DNA of 64,000 nt from an uncultured Candidatus Entotheonella sp. GTDB taxonomy: Bacteria > Tectomicrobia > Entotheonellia > Entotheonellales > Entotheonellaceae. The notes under the pieces were generated by a model. It was not told where the DNA came from. It saw only the letters and a list, made by a program, of their open reading frames with translations, and did not search any database. The translations under genes and the position numbers were made by a program. Where the stretch lies: assembly GCA_958295825.1 (NCBI GenBank), contig OY282375.1, forward strand, positions 62,001-126,000, written 5' to 3'. Each line of letters begins with the position of its first letter. The first letter of the stretch is position 1. Shown here in pieces: positions 45,235 through 54,224 of this stretch.

Positions 45235-46750
45235 GACCGCCTTATCATCGGCTAGGGTTACTCGTTCCGCATTCTCCTATTGGCCCTGTTTTCAGGAAAT
45301 CCCGAATGGCGCCGTCGATACCGCCTGAGCCGCTGTCGCAAACCGATTGGCAGCAAACACCACCGGTCGTACAAGCCCATCTCCTCACCCTGCATCAGCG
45401 TCTGGCCCAACTCCAACAGCAAATCGAGCAACTCCAACAGCGCTCGCAACGCACCTCCAAGACCTCCGACAAACCACCCTCGTCGGATTCACCCTTCCAC
45501 AGACCCACGGACCCTACGGACAAGCCCACGGGCAAACGGGGCGCACGAAAGGGACACCCGGGTTCAGGTCCCAAGTTGCTCCGTCCCACCGAGCGGCGGG
45601 CCATCTATCCCGAACCTTGTCCTTGCGGCCAAGGCGTATCCGGCCACGTGGCGCCGTATCACACCCATCAAGTCACGGAGTTGCCACCTGTCGAGATGGC
45701 CGTCACGCACTGGGTCTTGCACCAGGGTAGGTGTACGGGCTGCGGCAAGCTGCTCAGAGCCCGCCTCCCCAAGGCGCAGCAAAGCGGCTATGGCCCGCGC
45801 CTGACGGCCTTGATTGGCGAACTCAGCGCCATGCAGCGAATCTCCCGGCGTGGCGTGCAGGACTTCTGTCGTTCCGTCCTGGGGGTACCCATCAGCCTGG
45901 GTGCGATTCAGCGTCTCATCGACCGCACCTCCCTGGCCATCGCGCCACACGATGAGGCGATTGCCACCTTGGCCCGCCAGGCGCGGGTGGGCTATGTGGA
46001 TGAGACGCCTTGGTACTGTCGCCATGCCTTGCAGTGGCTCTGGAGCATGGTCACGGATACCGTCACCCTGTACCGTATTCATGCCAAGCGCTCGCAGGAA
46101 GCCTTCGGGTCTTTGATAAAGGATTGGCGTGGCATCCTGGTCAGCGACGGCTACGGGGTGTATCAAGGCTGGGGCAACCGTCGTCAGACCTGTCTGGCGC
46201 ACCTCGTGCGTCGTGCTCGGGAGTTGTCGCAGCGCCGTCAAGCCGCCCTTGCTGATTGCGGCAAGGTGGCCTTGAAGGAACTTCAGCGATTGTGTCAGAT
46301 GGCTCATGCGCCGCCAAGCGGTGGTCAGTGGCAAGCTTGGTATGCCCGTTTGTGCCGTTTCGTGCGGCGTTATGAGTTGCGCCCTGACGATGCGGGTCGC
46401 CTGGTGAGGCACTTACGGCGCGAGATGGGTTCGCTATGGGTGTTTCTCAATGAGTCGGGAGTTGAGCCGACCAACAACCGGGCGGAGCGCGCCTTACGCT
46501 TTGGTGTGTTGTGGCGTCAGGGTTCTTTGGGTACGGCGAGCGCCAAAGGCAACGCCTGGGTGCAGCGGAGTCTGTCGCTGCGTCAGACGTGTCGGCAACT
46601 GGAGCAATCGAGCTTCTCGGTGTTGGTCGACGCCCTTGAGGCGTTCATGCACGACCGTCCGCCTGATCTCGCCTGGCTACGATGACCCCACTCATTGCTC
46701 CACCCGCCGAACGCTTACGACAAGGGCAGGGCAACCCCCTGAACGCTTAC
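45195..46750 (+). mobile_element. IS66-family insertion sequence, copy 3 (1556 bp)
   Basis: Same 32-bp terminal repeats and length as the other two copies; 8-bp duplication GCTGAACC at 45187-45194 and 46751-46758. It lies antisense within the Argonaute gene. The clean duplication and intact transposase suggest a recent insertion. Confidence 0.95.
45306..46685 (+). CDS. IS66-family transposase (TnpC type), copy 3
   Basis: 459 residues, identical in protein sequence to copy 1 including 'NNRAERALR' and both catalytic Asp segments. Likely active. Confidence 0.95.
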   Translation: MAPSIPPEPLSQTDWQQTPPVVQAHLLTLHQRLAQLQQQIEQLQQRSQRTSKTSDKPPSSDSPFHRPTDPTDKPTGKRGARKGHPGSGPKLLRPTERRAIYPEPCPCGQGVSGHVAPYHTHQVTELPPVEMAVTHWVLHQGRCTGCGKLLRARLPKAQQSGYGPRLTALIGELSAMQRISRRGVQDFCRSVLGVPISLGAIQRLIDRTSLAIAPHDEAIATLARQARVGYVDETPWYCRHALQWLWSMVTDTVTLYRIHAKRSQEAFGSLIKDWRGILVSDGYGVYQGWGNRRQTCLAHLVRRARELSQRRQAALADCGKVALKELQRLCQMAHAPPSGGQWQAWYARLCRFVRRYELRPDDAGRLVRHLRREMGSLWVFLNESGVEPTNNRAERALRFGVLWRQGSLGTASAKGNAWVQRSLSLRQTCRQLEQSSFSVLVDALEAFMHDRPPDLAWLR

Positions 46751-47617
46751 GCTGAACCTGCCACTCGATTTGCTACCGCGCAGACTCATTGCAAGTCGCC
46801 GGGCCGCCAATCTATCCTCTTCGCGAAACATAAACAGCAGTGTTGGTGGATTTTCGAGCCCGCCTAATGGCCCATAATTCAGAAGTCCAGTGAACTGGCT
46901 TTTCGATTCATGATTACGGCCGAATTGGTATACCTTGGTGCTAAGGCGGTCTGCCGGAAGAATTGTGAAATTCTTGGCGACTTGGATAGCGTTCGGGGTT
47001 CCCGGAAGCCGTATGGCACCGAATACATTGTGAAGTTTTTGCACGGACTCACGAATTTTTGTAAATCGGTCCGCATAGTAGTCCAGATTTCGCCGATATT
47101 TTCCGTCTAGACTCAGACTCAACTGCTGGATTCTTCGGGAGAAAGGAACGTCGGCCTGAAGCCTGAAATGGAAATCTACCAAGTAGCCAAACTGCCCTGT
47201 AGAGCGAAGGGTAGAGCGAAGGTGGTATGGCTGAACTATCAACTCCTCGGCTCCCTCTTTATGCTCGCGCTGAATAAAAGACATCTCGTTGATAAATCCT
47301 TTGTCAAATACGCGGTACTGTTTAAATTCGAGATGTTCGGCCGCTGCCTTCTTTAAGGCCCAGAAAAGAATCCAGCATGTAAGATACGGATTTGTTTTTG
47401 TCGAAACCTGAAATTTCTCGAAGTCTGGCTTCTCGTCGATTGACACCCAGTAAGATGACCAATCCTCCGTTTCCTTCAAATGATCGGGGAGGCTATAGGA
47501 CCTTACACCTTCGTGAGGACGGTGCTCTTGTCCTGTCGGTCGCTTCTTGCGGTACACCGTAAAATCAGCGAGGCTGTTATCCAAGGGTAGGAAGTTGAGA
47601 TGAATCTCGTATTTCAT
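46715..47617 (-). pseudogene. Prokaryotic Argonaute, N-terminal part, severed by IS66
   Basis: The first 289 codons of the Argonaute gene, then 11 IS-encoded residues and a stop. It reads 'MKYEIHLNFLPLDNSLADFT', 'FEKFQVSTKTNPYLTCWILF', 'FDKGFINEMSFIQREHKEGA', 'LIVQPYHLRSTGQFGYLVDF' (minus a short local duplication) and 'RIQQLSLSLDGKYRRNLDYY'. This N/L1-type region is found in long pAgo proteins, especially the inactive long-B group, and not in short pAgo. A compact or missing PAZ domain would explain the 642-residue total. The ATG overlaps the hsdS stop (ATGA), so translation is coupled to the restriction-modification operon. Confidence 0.8.
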
Positions 47618-48909
47618 ATTCCATATTCCCCACTCAGCAAGCGCGGTAGAAGCAGGTCACGAGCTTGGCTGAGTCGCTTGTTTTGTTTGTGAAGCCCTTT
47701 TATCTGACAGAAATTGTGCGATACAAATTCCTCGAACAGACTCAAAACAGTATCTTTCGGAACCAATAATGGCAACCTTTGCAAGTCCTTCGGGTAGACA
47801 TGGGGTTGCGCTGCACCCTTCTGGAATCCAAAAATCTCCTGCTGCTTTGACCTGAGCAGAAGGTAGAAGTAGTAAAGATGTTCTGTTGACGTTCTGCTGA
47901 TATATGAGCAGTCGGATGCCCAAATGTCCTCGTGGTAGAGATTTACGTATCCGGCGTTGGCCCCGGAGGCACTAACCGTGATGACTGGTCCGTCTACATT
48001 CGCAGTGTCGTGGTAATAGGCTGGGGTCAAACCACCCGCAACAACAGGCACTGGACCGCCCTTAGCTGAATCTTTGGTGATACTCTTTCCTTTTCGCACG
48101 TCCACTACATCACCCAACGGCTTCCTCTCCCACCCTTCCGGTACACCGGCCTTAACCCTGACGTGTTCATACCCAGGAAACCGAAGCCGAACGAACCATT
48201 CCTTGTAGAGCAACCACGCCGCCTGCTCCAGCAATTGAATCCGACGCCGGTTGTTTTCAATTAGGTCGTCGTAGGCGGAGAGGATAGAGGCGATGCGGGT
48301 TTGTTCGGGGAGCGATGGAACCAGAAGCTGCAGCGAAAGAAGCTTGGCTTGACTCAGGTTGTCTTGAGCGGTTCCCTGGGTGAACTGCTTCAATCGACGT
48401 TGCAAGGTGGTATCGAACAGATATTTCAGAAACCGAGTGTCGGCTTTCTCCTTATCAGGGACGAAGCCTATCACGCTGTCAGGAAAACATGCCTTGATAC
48501 CGAGGATTGAAGTTTCGGCAATGTTCGCAGCGATCGTGATACACAAAGTTCCAACAGGCCATATCCGGCTTTGCTCAAGCCCGGCCTCGCTGTATGTCTG
48601 CGAATACTCAGTCAAGTAGAGGCCAGCGTGTTTGATATCTCCGGTTTGAACAAATGGGTAGGGTCCACCGTAAAGGTGACCGGCATCCCGCGGCCGGTGC
48701 CGGGAACGCCCCCGGCTCACGTAACCAAGTTCATCAAGAGTTCGAGGTACCCACTTCACAATCTTCAATTCCTCAAAATCTCGACGGGCGAAGCGCACTT
48801 GCAAAGCGGTGCAGAGGCTTCTTGCGTCATCGCTTTTCTTCTCCGGAAAAACAGGCGTTGTGCCCCCAGAGAATTTATGCAACAACCTGTTGCACAATTC
48901 GGCGTTCAT
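47614..48909 (-). CDS. hsdS: Type I restriction-modification specificity subunit
   Basis: A 431-residue HsdS with two target-recognition domains separated by the central conserved helix. TRD1 includes 'GGPYPFVQTGDIKHAGLYLT' and 'FTQGTAQDNLSQAKLLSLQL'; the conserved spacer is 'LPEQTRIASILSAYDDLIEN'. TRD2 begins 'VPEGWERKPLGDVVDVRKGK' and ends 'SQARDLLLPRLLSGE'. It sets the DNA sequence recognised by the HsdM/HsdR complex. ATG at 48909 follows a strong GGGAGG. Four-base overlap with the Argonaute gene downstream. Confidence 0.92.
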   Translation of the reverse strand: MNAELCNRLLHKFSGGTTPVFPEKKSDDARSLCTALQVRFARRDFEELKIVKWVPRTLDELGYVSRGRSRHRPRDAGHLYGGPYPFVQTGDIKHAGLYLTEYSQTYSEAGLEQSRIWPVGTLCITIAANIAETSILGIKACFPDSVIGFVPDKEKADTRFLKYLFDTTLQRRLKQFTQGTAQDNLSQAKLLSLQLLVPSLPEQTRIASILSAYDDLIENNRRRIQLLEQAAWLLYKEWFVRLRFPGYEHVRVKAGVPEGWERKPLGDVVDVRKGKSITKDSAKGGPVPVVAGGLTPAYYHDTANVDGPVITVSASGANAGYVNLYHEDIWASDCSYISRTSTEHLYYFYLLLRSKQQEIFGFQKGAAQPHVYPKDLQRLPLLVPKDTVLSLFEEFVSHNFCQIKGLHKQNKRLSQARDLLLPRLLSGEYGI

Positions 48910-48924
48910 GACAGATTCCTCCCG

Positions 48925-49245
48925 TCATATCCCCTCGTTGCCCTGCTTCGCGTAAATTGTAATCCCGAAGTGGTCGATGTGCCGCTTGAGAGGGGCATAA
49001 ACGATGTACTCATAAGCTCTCAGGTCGCAAATTTGGGGGATGTCCAGATCGGCCAAATCGAGGGCAAGCCGCCCGAGGCGGCTATCGTCCACAATGCCGC
49101 GTGTGGCCAGGTCAATATCGGAACGCGCGCTCGCCTTGCCGGTCGCACGCGAGCCGAAGAGCGTCACCTGTGTCAATTCGGGATAGGCGGAGAAAATGCG
49201 GGTCAGCTTTTCCATGACGTTCGGGGACAGGTCCGGCGCGTTCAC
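48925..49245 (-). CDS. Minimal nucleotidyltransferase (MNT/MntA-like antitoxin)
   Basis: A 106-residue minimal nucleotidyltransferase. 'VTLFGSRATGKASARSDIDL' is the GSx10DxD catalytic motif of the MntA type. In HEPN/MNT pairs this protein modifies and silences a HEPN RNase. It overlaps the stop of the HEPN gene by 4 bp and precedes hsdS by 15 bp, so it lies inside the RM operon. Gene looks intact. Confidence 0.88.
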   Translation of the reverse strand: MNAPDLSPNVMEKLTRIFSAYPELTQVTLFGSRATGKASARSDIDLATRGIVDDSRLGRLALDLADLDIPQICDLRAYEYIVYAPLKRHIDHFGITIYAKQGNEGI

Positions 49246-49442
49246 GATTCCAGCGCCTCCAGGCTCAGTCGCTCATAAAGCTCAGCGAGAATCACCAGGT
49301 ATTGGCGTTGGATTTTTCGGATAACGCCCTCCCGCTCCAATTGGCTCAGCGCCTCCACTTCCCCTTCCAGCGCCTCGCGCAACAGGGTAAAAGCACGGGA
49401 GAAGTTCCTGAAGCGATCATGCCAGCGGATTTCCTCTGTCAC
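49242..49442 (-). CDS. HEPN-type (HI0074-like) protein, internally deleted
   Basis: From the GTG at 49442, which follows GGGAGAG, the frame gives 66 residues: 'TEEIRWHDRFRNFSRAFTLL' and 'LSQLEREGVIRKIQ', the standard opening of HI0074-type nucleotidyltransferase-substrate/HEPN proteins, joined straight to 'LVILAELYERLSLEAL', the standard ending. About 60 central residues, including the Rx4-6H RNase motif region, are absent without a frame change. It is therefore probably inactive as a toxin, though it could still bind its MNT partner. Confidence 0.65.
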   Translation of the reverse strand: MTEEIRWHDRFRNFSRAFTLLREALEGEVEALSQLEREGVIRKIQRQYLVILAELYERLSLEALES

Positions 49443-49473
49443 CGCATCTCTCCCGGCATCCTGAATGCTACGC

Positions 49474-51552
49474 TCATACCCCCAGCCCCTCGAAGTTCTT
49501 CTGGATGGTCGCCGCCAAGGCAACAGCCTCGGCGTTGAGGTCATCGAGTTCGGCATGAATGTTACGCAGCGCCGCCACGAAGTCGAAACCCTCGTCTTCC
49601 GCTTCAGGGGCCACGCCGACGTAGCGGCCGGGAGACAGGCTCCAGTCATTGGCCGCAATCTCGGCGCGGTCCACCAGCTTGACCAGTCCCTCCGCGTCGC
49701 GCAGCTCGCCGTTGGGAAAGCGCTCGGCGAGCCAACGAGCCTGGTGCCGGAAATAGCGCACTTGCTCAAGCTGCTCGACGGCCTGCCGGCGGGCTTCGTC
49801 GGCGGTCTTGCGGGCACGGGCAATGTCGCGGTTGTTCCAAGCGGGGTTCGACTTGGCATCAGCTTCTTGCTCGCAGGTCTCGAGCAGGTGGACGGCGAGC
49901 TTGTAGAGTTCGTCGACCTGGCTGGCGAGGGCCGTTTCACCGAAGCCTGAAGGCATCCCTTCAACGTGTGAAGGGTACGGCGTGAAGTCCGCGGCAGCGG
50001 TTCGCGCCGATTTGGTAAATTGCTCGACGGCATCTGCGAACCGGTTGATTTCCCGGACCCATTCTTCCTTCAGGGTTCGCGCCGTTGCGGTGCCTCCCTG
50101 CAGACCTCCGAGCTCACACTGGCTGGCGAGGTCTTCCATAGCCGTCTGGAAATCGCGGACCGGCTGGAGATTCCGGGCGGCCGCCAGCGAACGGCGGCGG
50201 TAACTGGCCACCAAGTCGTGATACTTGTCCGTCTCGCCGCGGTAGAGCCAGACGATGGCCAGCAGGTTCTGCTGTTGCTCGGGGCTGAAGTCGCAGATCT
50301 TGCGCGTCACTTGGCGATAGACGTTGCGCGCGTCGATCATCAGCACCTTGTCGCGGTGCGCCTCGGGCTTGGCGCGGTTCAGGAACCACAGTTCGCACGG
50401 CACGGTGCGGGTGTAGAAGAAGTTCGAGCGGATGGCAATCACCACGTCCACGTCGCCGGTCTCCACCAGCCGCCGCCTGATCCTGGCTTCGCCGCCGCCG
50501 GCGCTGGACGCCTGAGCGGACATCACGAAGCCGGCCCGGCCCCGCTCGTTCAGGTAGCCGTAGAAGTAACTGATCCAGACGTAGTTGCCGTTGCTCACCC
50601 TGGCCTTCTTGTTGACACCGGGCAGGCCGAAGGGCAGGCGCGGGTCGGTGCTCAACTTGTCGGCGTCGATCTCGTCCACGTTGAAGGGCGGATTGGCCAT
50701 GACGTAGTCGGCCCTGCCGAGCAGTTCGTGCGGGTCCTCGTAGTAGGTGATGGCCTGCCGAATGTCGCCTTCGAGGCCGTGCACGGCGAGGTTCATCCTG
50801 GCGAGGCGGATGGTGGTGGCGTTCTTCTCCAGGCCGCGGAAGGTGAGGCGCTCGGTGGGGCTTTGGCCGTGCTCCGCCACAGTGCGGGCACTCTGCACGA
50901 ACATGCCGCCGGAACCGCACGCCGGGTCAAGCACCGTGCCGCGCTGCGGGTCCAGTACGCGGGCGATCAGCGAGACCAGCGAAACGGGTGTGAAGAACTC
51001 GCCGCCGTCGTGCGCCTTCTGGTCGGCGAACTGGGTGAGGAAGTATTCGTAGATGCGGCCGAAGACGTCGCCCTCGACCCGTTTCAACTCGTCGGGGTTC
51101 AGGGTACGCAACAGTTGGCCGAGGACATCGTTGCCCAATTCCTGGTATTCGCTCTTGGGCAAAACGCCGCGCAGGCTATCGTAGTCTTCCTCAATGGACG
51201 CCATCGCCGCGATAATGGCCTTGGCTCGGTCCGCGCCGTCGGGTAAGGCGACGAGGTGGTCGAACTGTGCTTCAGGCCGCAGGAAGATAGCGCCCCGCTG
51301 GGAGAAATCTTCCTTGGTAAGCGCCCGCGTCTTGCCACCGCGGGTAGGCAGGTCAGCCACGATAGCGTCCTTGACCGCCAAGTAGCGGCTGCAGGCGTGA
51401 CGCAGGAAGACCAGCCCCATGACCGGCAGGAAGTATTCGTTGCTGGCGTAGTTGGAATTGGCGCGCAAGGTATCTGCCGCACTCCAGAGACGCCGTTCAA
51501 TGGCTTCGATGTGTTCGAGTTGCGGCAAAGCCCGTGTTTCCTCTTGTGGCAC
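49474..51552 (-). CDS. hsdM: Type I restriction-modification methyltransferase subunit
   Basis: A 692-residue HsdM. The HsdM N-terminal helical domain ('ERRLWSAADTLRANSNYASN') precedes the N6-adenine methylase core, with SAM motif I 'TVLDPACGSGGMFVQSAR' and catalytic motif IV 'YVMANPPFNVDEID'. The C-terminal 200 residues are helical and longer than in compact HsdM proteins of about 500 residues. Start is a GTG at 51552 with a weak upstream site and no better Met nearby. First gene of the minus-strand unit hsdM, HEPN, MNT, hsdS, ago, sir2. Confidence 0.92.
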   Translation of the reverse strand: MPQEETRALPQLEHIEAIERRLWSAADTLRANSNYASNEYFLPVMGLVFLRHACSRYLAVKDAIVADLPTRGGKTRALTKEDFSQRGAIFLRPEAQFDHLVALPDGADRAKAIIAAMASIEEDYDSLRGVLPKSEYQELGNDVLGQLLRTLNPDELKRVEGDVFGRIYEYFLTQFADQKAHDGGEFFTPVSLVSLIARVLDPQRGTVLDPACGSGGMFVQSARTVAEHGQSPTERLTFRGLEKNATTIRLARMNLAVHGLEGDIRQAITYYEDPHELLGRADYVMANPPFNVDEIDADKLSTDPRLPFGLPGVNKKARVSNGNYVWISYFYGYLNERGRAGFVMSAQASSAGGGEARIRRRLVETGDVDVVIAIRSNFFYTRTVPCELWFLNRAKPEAHRDKVLMIDARNVYRQVTRKICDFSPEQQQNLLAIVWLYRGETDKYHDLVASYRRRSLAAARNLQPVRDFQTAMEDLASQCELGGLQGGTATARTLKEEWVREINRFADAVEQFTKSARTAAADFTPYPSHVEGMPSGFGETALASQVDELYKLAVHLLETCEQEADAKSNPAWNNRDIARARKTADEARRQAVEQLEQVRYFRHQARWLAERFPNGELRDAEGLVKLVDRAEIAANDWSLSPGRYVGVAPEAEDEGFDFVAALRNIHAELDDLNAEAVALAATIQKNFEGLGV

Positions 51553-51675
51553 ACCTCAAGCCGCTTGGCGCTGTAGTGGCTTACGCCTCTACGCCACAGC
51601 GGAGGGCCGAGGCAACGGGCGTTCAGGGTGTGTGCAGATGTTGAAACCGTTGCCCCGTACGCAGCTGGACTGACG

Positions 51676-52695
51676 TCACGCCGAGAGGGCGTCGTACGGG
51701 TTGTCTTTCAGGTCCCGAGCCAACGCCTCTTGGTGGCTCAGCCACGCCGTGAAATTGGCGCACAGGACGGCGTAGTGCTCGGCGTTGTCGATGTCCAGCG
51801 TGCAGCCGCCGTACTGGGTCGTCACAATGGTGAAGCGGGTGCTCAGGAGTTGCGACAACAGGCTGCACACAGCCTGCAACTGTATGCAGATGGGTCGGGC
51901 GAGCCGGTAATCCCGCAAGCCGTAGCGGGCCAGCAGACGTGCCGCGTGCAAGCGCAGGAATGCACCAACGAATTGCAGGGAGCCGCGCTGCTTGCCGATC
52001 AATTCCCCACACAGCTTCAGGATGTTGTACCATTCCTTCTGGTACCGGTATTCGTACATCTTCTCAATGTAGAAACGGTTGCCCAGCCGGAAGGGCTTCA
52101 CCATGTGAAGGTTGTTCTGGCGAATCCGCGCGTCACGCAGGTTGAAATACGCCATTTGGATGCCTGGACGGCCATGCCGCGGGTAGTAGGCTCGCAGCAC
52201 CTGCGCCGACGTCATGCCCAGGAAATAGTCGTACCGGGTGACATCGCAGCTTGCGACGAACGCCTCGATCTCTTGCGGTGTCGCCAGCGGGATGTCGCCC
52301 GACATGAACAGGGCCGCCTTGTCGGCCTCGGGTCTGTCCAGATAGACCTGCCAGCCGGTCTCGGGCGCGTAGTCCGGCAGGGTGTGCAGAAAACCTTGCC
52401 AGACGTTTTCGTAGAAGGTGTGATATTGCTCAAGCAGGTGCAGGGGGCGCTTGCCCTGAAACGGGCTGTGGGGGCTGGCGAGGGCTTCTTCAAGCTGTGC
52501 GGTATCGCCTACGACGAAGATGCGGTCGGTACAGCGGGCGCGTTCGACGGCGCTGAGGACGTGCGTAATGACCGGCGCGCCGGCCACGGGCAACAGGATT
52601 TTGTTGGTGCCCAGAACCGCCCGGCTCGCCTGGCGGTTTCCCGCCGCGATAATCACGTCGAAACGCTGAGGCGTCGGCAACATGGTCGGTTTCAT
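51676..52695 (-). CDS. MobA-like nucleotidyltransferase family protein
   Basis: A 339-residue NTP-transferase-fold protein. The N-terminal 'DVIIAAGNRQASRAVLGTNK' and 'ILLPVAGAPVITHVLSAVER' form the nucleotide-binding region (an AAG-type loop), and 'LFMSGDIPLATPQEIEAFV' carries the metal-binding Asp. The C-terminal half is helical and specific to a less studied subfamily. ATG at 52695 chosen because the domain begins shortly after; upstream codons lack a ribosome site. It may activate a sugar or polyol phosphate; substrate unknown. It is upstream of hsdM, with 123 bp between. Confidence 0.7.
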   Translation of the reverse strand: MKPTMLPTPQRFDVIIAAGNRQASRAVLGTNKILLPVAGAPVITHVLSAVERARCTDRIFVVGDTAQLEEALASPHSPFQGKRPLHLLEQYHTFYENVWQGFLHTLPDYAPETGWQVYLDRPEADKAALFMSGDIPLATPQEIEAFVASCDVTRYDYFLGMTSAQVLRAYYPRHGRPGIQMAYFNLRDARIRQNNLHMVKPFRLGNRFYIEKMYEYRYQKEWYNILKLCGELIGKQRGSLQFVGAFLRLHAARLLARYGLRDYRLARPICIQLQAVCSLLSQLLSTRFTIVTTQYGGCTLDIDNAEHYAVLCANFTAWLSHQEALARDLKDNPYDALSA

Positions 52696-52974
52696 TTCCG
52701 CTGACGGATTCCAGATTGAGGCGCCTACTATACGGGGCGGCTTCCGCAGGATCAATTGTCACCATGCCCTGCCCGTTTGTGGCGTCAGCGTGTTGACTCT
52801 CATCACAGGCCCCATGATACCCCTTTTATAGGTCCTGAGCCTAGACAGATACGAGAACCTACCGTCTCAGCGGCTTCGGCCAACCATCCCACCCTGGCTG
52901 CCCTGTCCCAATTGCTCAATCGCCGCCATTCGTGGAATGTCGGATTACGCCTGCGGCTAATCCGACCTGCAAAG

Positions 52975-53784
52975 CTACAAAGTGCGCCGAAACGGCATCG
53001 CCAGCAAGCCGAGGAGCGGCCAGCGGTCGGGTTGCTGGAGACCGTCGAGGCCGATGGCCATTGCGTCGTGACCGGCCGCCGGCTGAGCGCGATAGGTGCC
53101 GAACAGGTGGTCCCACCAGGGCAGGTTGAAGCCGAAATTGCTGTTGGTTTCCACAGGCAGGGGCGAGTGATGCACGCGGTGCATGTCGGGCGTCACCAGG
53201 AACCATCTTAGCACTCGGTCCGCCCGGGCAGGCAGGAACACGTTGCCGTGGTTAAACAGGCTGGTGGCGTTGAGGGTGACCTCGAACACGAGGACGGCGA
53301 CCGCCGGCAATCCAAGGACAGCCACGACAGCCATCTTGTAAATCAGGGAAAGCAGCACTTCCACCGGGTGAAAACGCACCCCGGTGGTGACGTCGAAATC
53401 GCGGTCGCTGTGGTGTACCCGATGGAAGCGCCACAGCAGCGGCACGGCGTGGAACAGGACGTGCTGCAGGTAGATGGCGAGATCCAGCAACCCCACCGCA
53501 GCCAGGCCCTCGAACCAGGCGGGCGGGCGGAGCAGGTGGTTGAACACGCCCCAACCCTGCGCCTCGACGGCCAAGGCCGTGCCCACGGCTGAAGCCGCGG
53601 ACAACAGGCGCAGCATCAGACTGTCTACCATCACCAGACCCAGATTGGCCATCCAACGCGGCGCGGTCGCCTTGCCTGTCTGGCGCCGTGGCGCCCAACG
53701 TTCAGCCAGCGCCACTGCCAGGAAGACGACTCCAAAGCCGCTCAGGCGTATCCACGGCTCGTATTGCAGAATGACGCTTTGCAT
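52975..53784 (-). CDS. Sterol desaturase / fatty acid hydroxylase superfamily protein
   Basis: A 269-residue integral membrane di-iron hydroxylase. The His clusters 'HVLFH', 'HRVHHSDRDFD' and 'HRVHHSPLPVETN' are in the right order, with four or so membrane segments. Members hydroxylate or desaturate sterols, hopanoids, carotenoids or alkylglycerols. ATG at 53784 ('MQSVILQYEP'). The substrate cannot be read from the sequence, and neighbours give no clue. Confidence 0.88.
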   Translation of the reverse strand: MQSVILQYEPWIRLSGFGVVFLAVALAERWAPRRQTGKATAPRWMANLGLVMVDSLMLRLLSAASAVGTALAVEAQGWGVFNHLLRPPAWFEGLAAVGLLDLAIYLQHVLFHAVPLLWRFHRVHHSDRDFDVTTGVRFHPVEVLLSLIYKMAVVAVLGLPAVAVLVFEVTLNATSLFNHGNVFLPARADRVLRWFLVTPDMHRVHHSPLPVETNSNFGFNLPWWDHLFGTYRAQPAAGHDAMAIGLDGLQQPDRWPLLGLLAMPFRRTL

Positions 53785-53910
53785 GACTCGTTCGGCCCAG
53801 CGGCTTGAACACAAACAAAAACAACTACGTGCGTGTGAGTTTGCTTGCGGTACAATGGCGCTACTGGTGGGTTCCAGGAAAGGACTTTCGCACTGCTCAA
53901 GGAGATTACC

Positions 53911-54224
53911 ATGAAAGCTTTCGTTGTTCTTCTGACGCTCTTTTTTCCTGTCATGCCTACTTCACGGCTTGTGCTGATCCCCAAACAGCGAGCGCACCAC
54001 GGGAAAAGACTCAAGATCGAGCGGAGAGGCTGTTAAGCAACTCCTCGACTACGTGAAGAACTGCTAAGGAATATTTCCGCCCTGGGGCAAAAATCCTTGG
54101 GGCTGGGGGCATAGCCGCGGCTGTAACCGTACTCATCGGCGACCCCAAATCTAAGGCTGCGGCGGTTGCCCTTACAACTATGAGTGCCATCAAAGGGGCG
54201 GACTTAGGCCCAGAATTGGAGTGA
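53911..54224 (+). pseudogene. Small secreted or membrane protein gene, apparently frameshifted
   Basis: ATG at 53911 has an excellent AAGGAG site and begins with a signal-like 'MKAFVVLLTLFF', but that frame ends after 41 codons. Sensible sequence continues in other frames: 'EAVKQLLDYVKN' in one, and 'AKEYFRPGAKILGAGGIAAA' with 'VTVLIGDPKSKAAAVALTTM' in another, ending at the TGA at 54222-54224. That stop overlaps the GTG of the next gene. Two or more frameshifts, at a run of T and near 54050, would restore a protein of about 100 residues. No family recognised. Confidence 0.4.

Noticed and set aside
51570-51600. Imperfect hairpin upstream of hsdM
   Set aside because: Pairing of GCTGT..GGC with GCCACAGC is short and imperfect, and no T-run follows; not convincing as a terminator or regulatory RNA.
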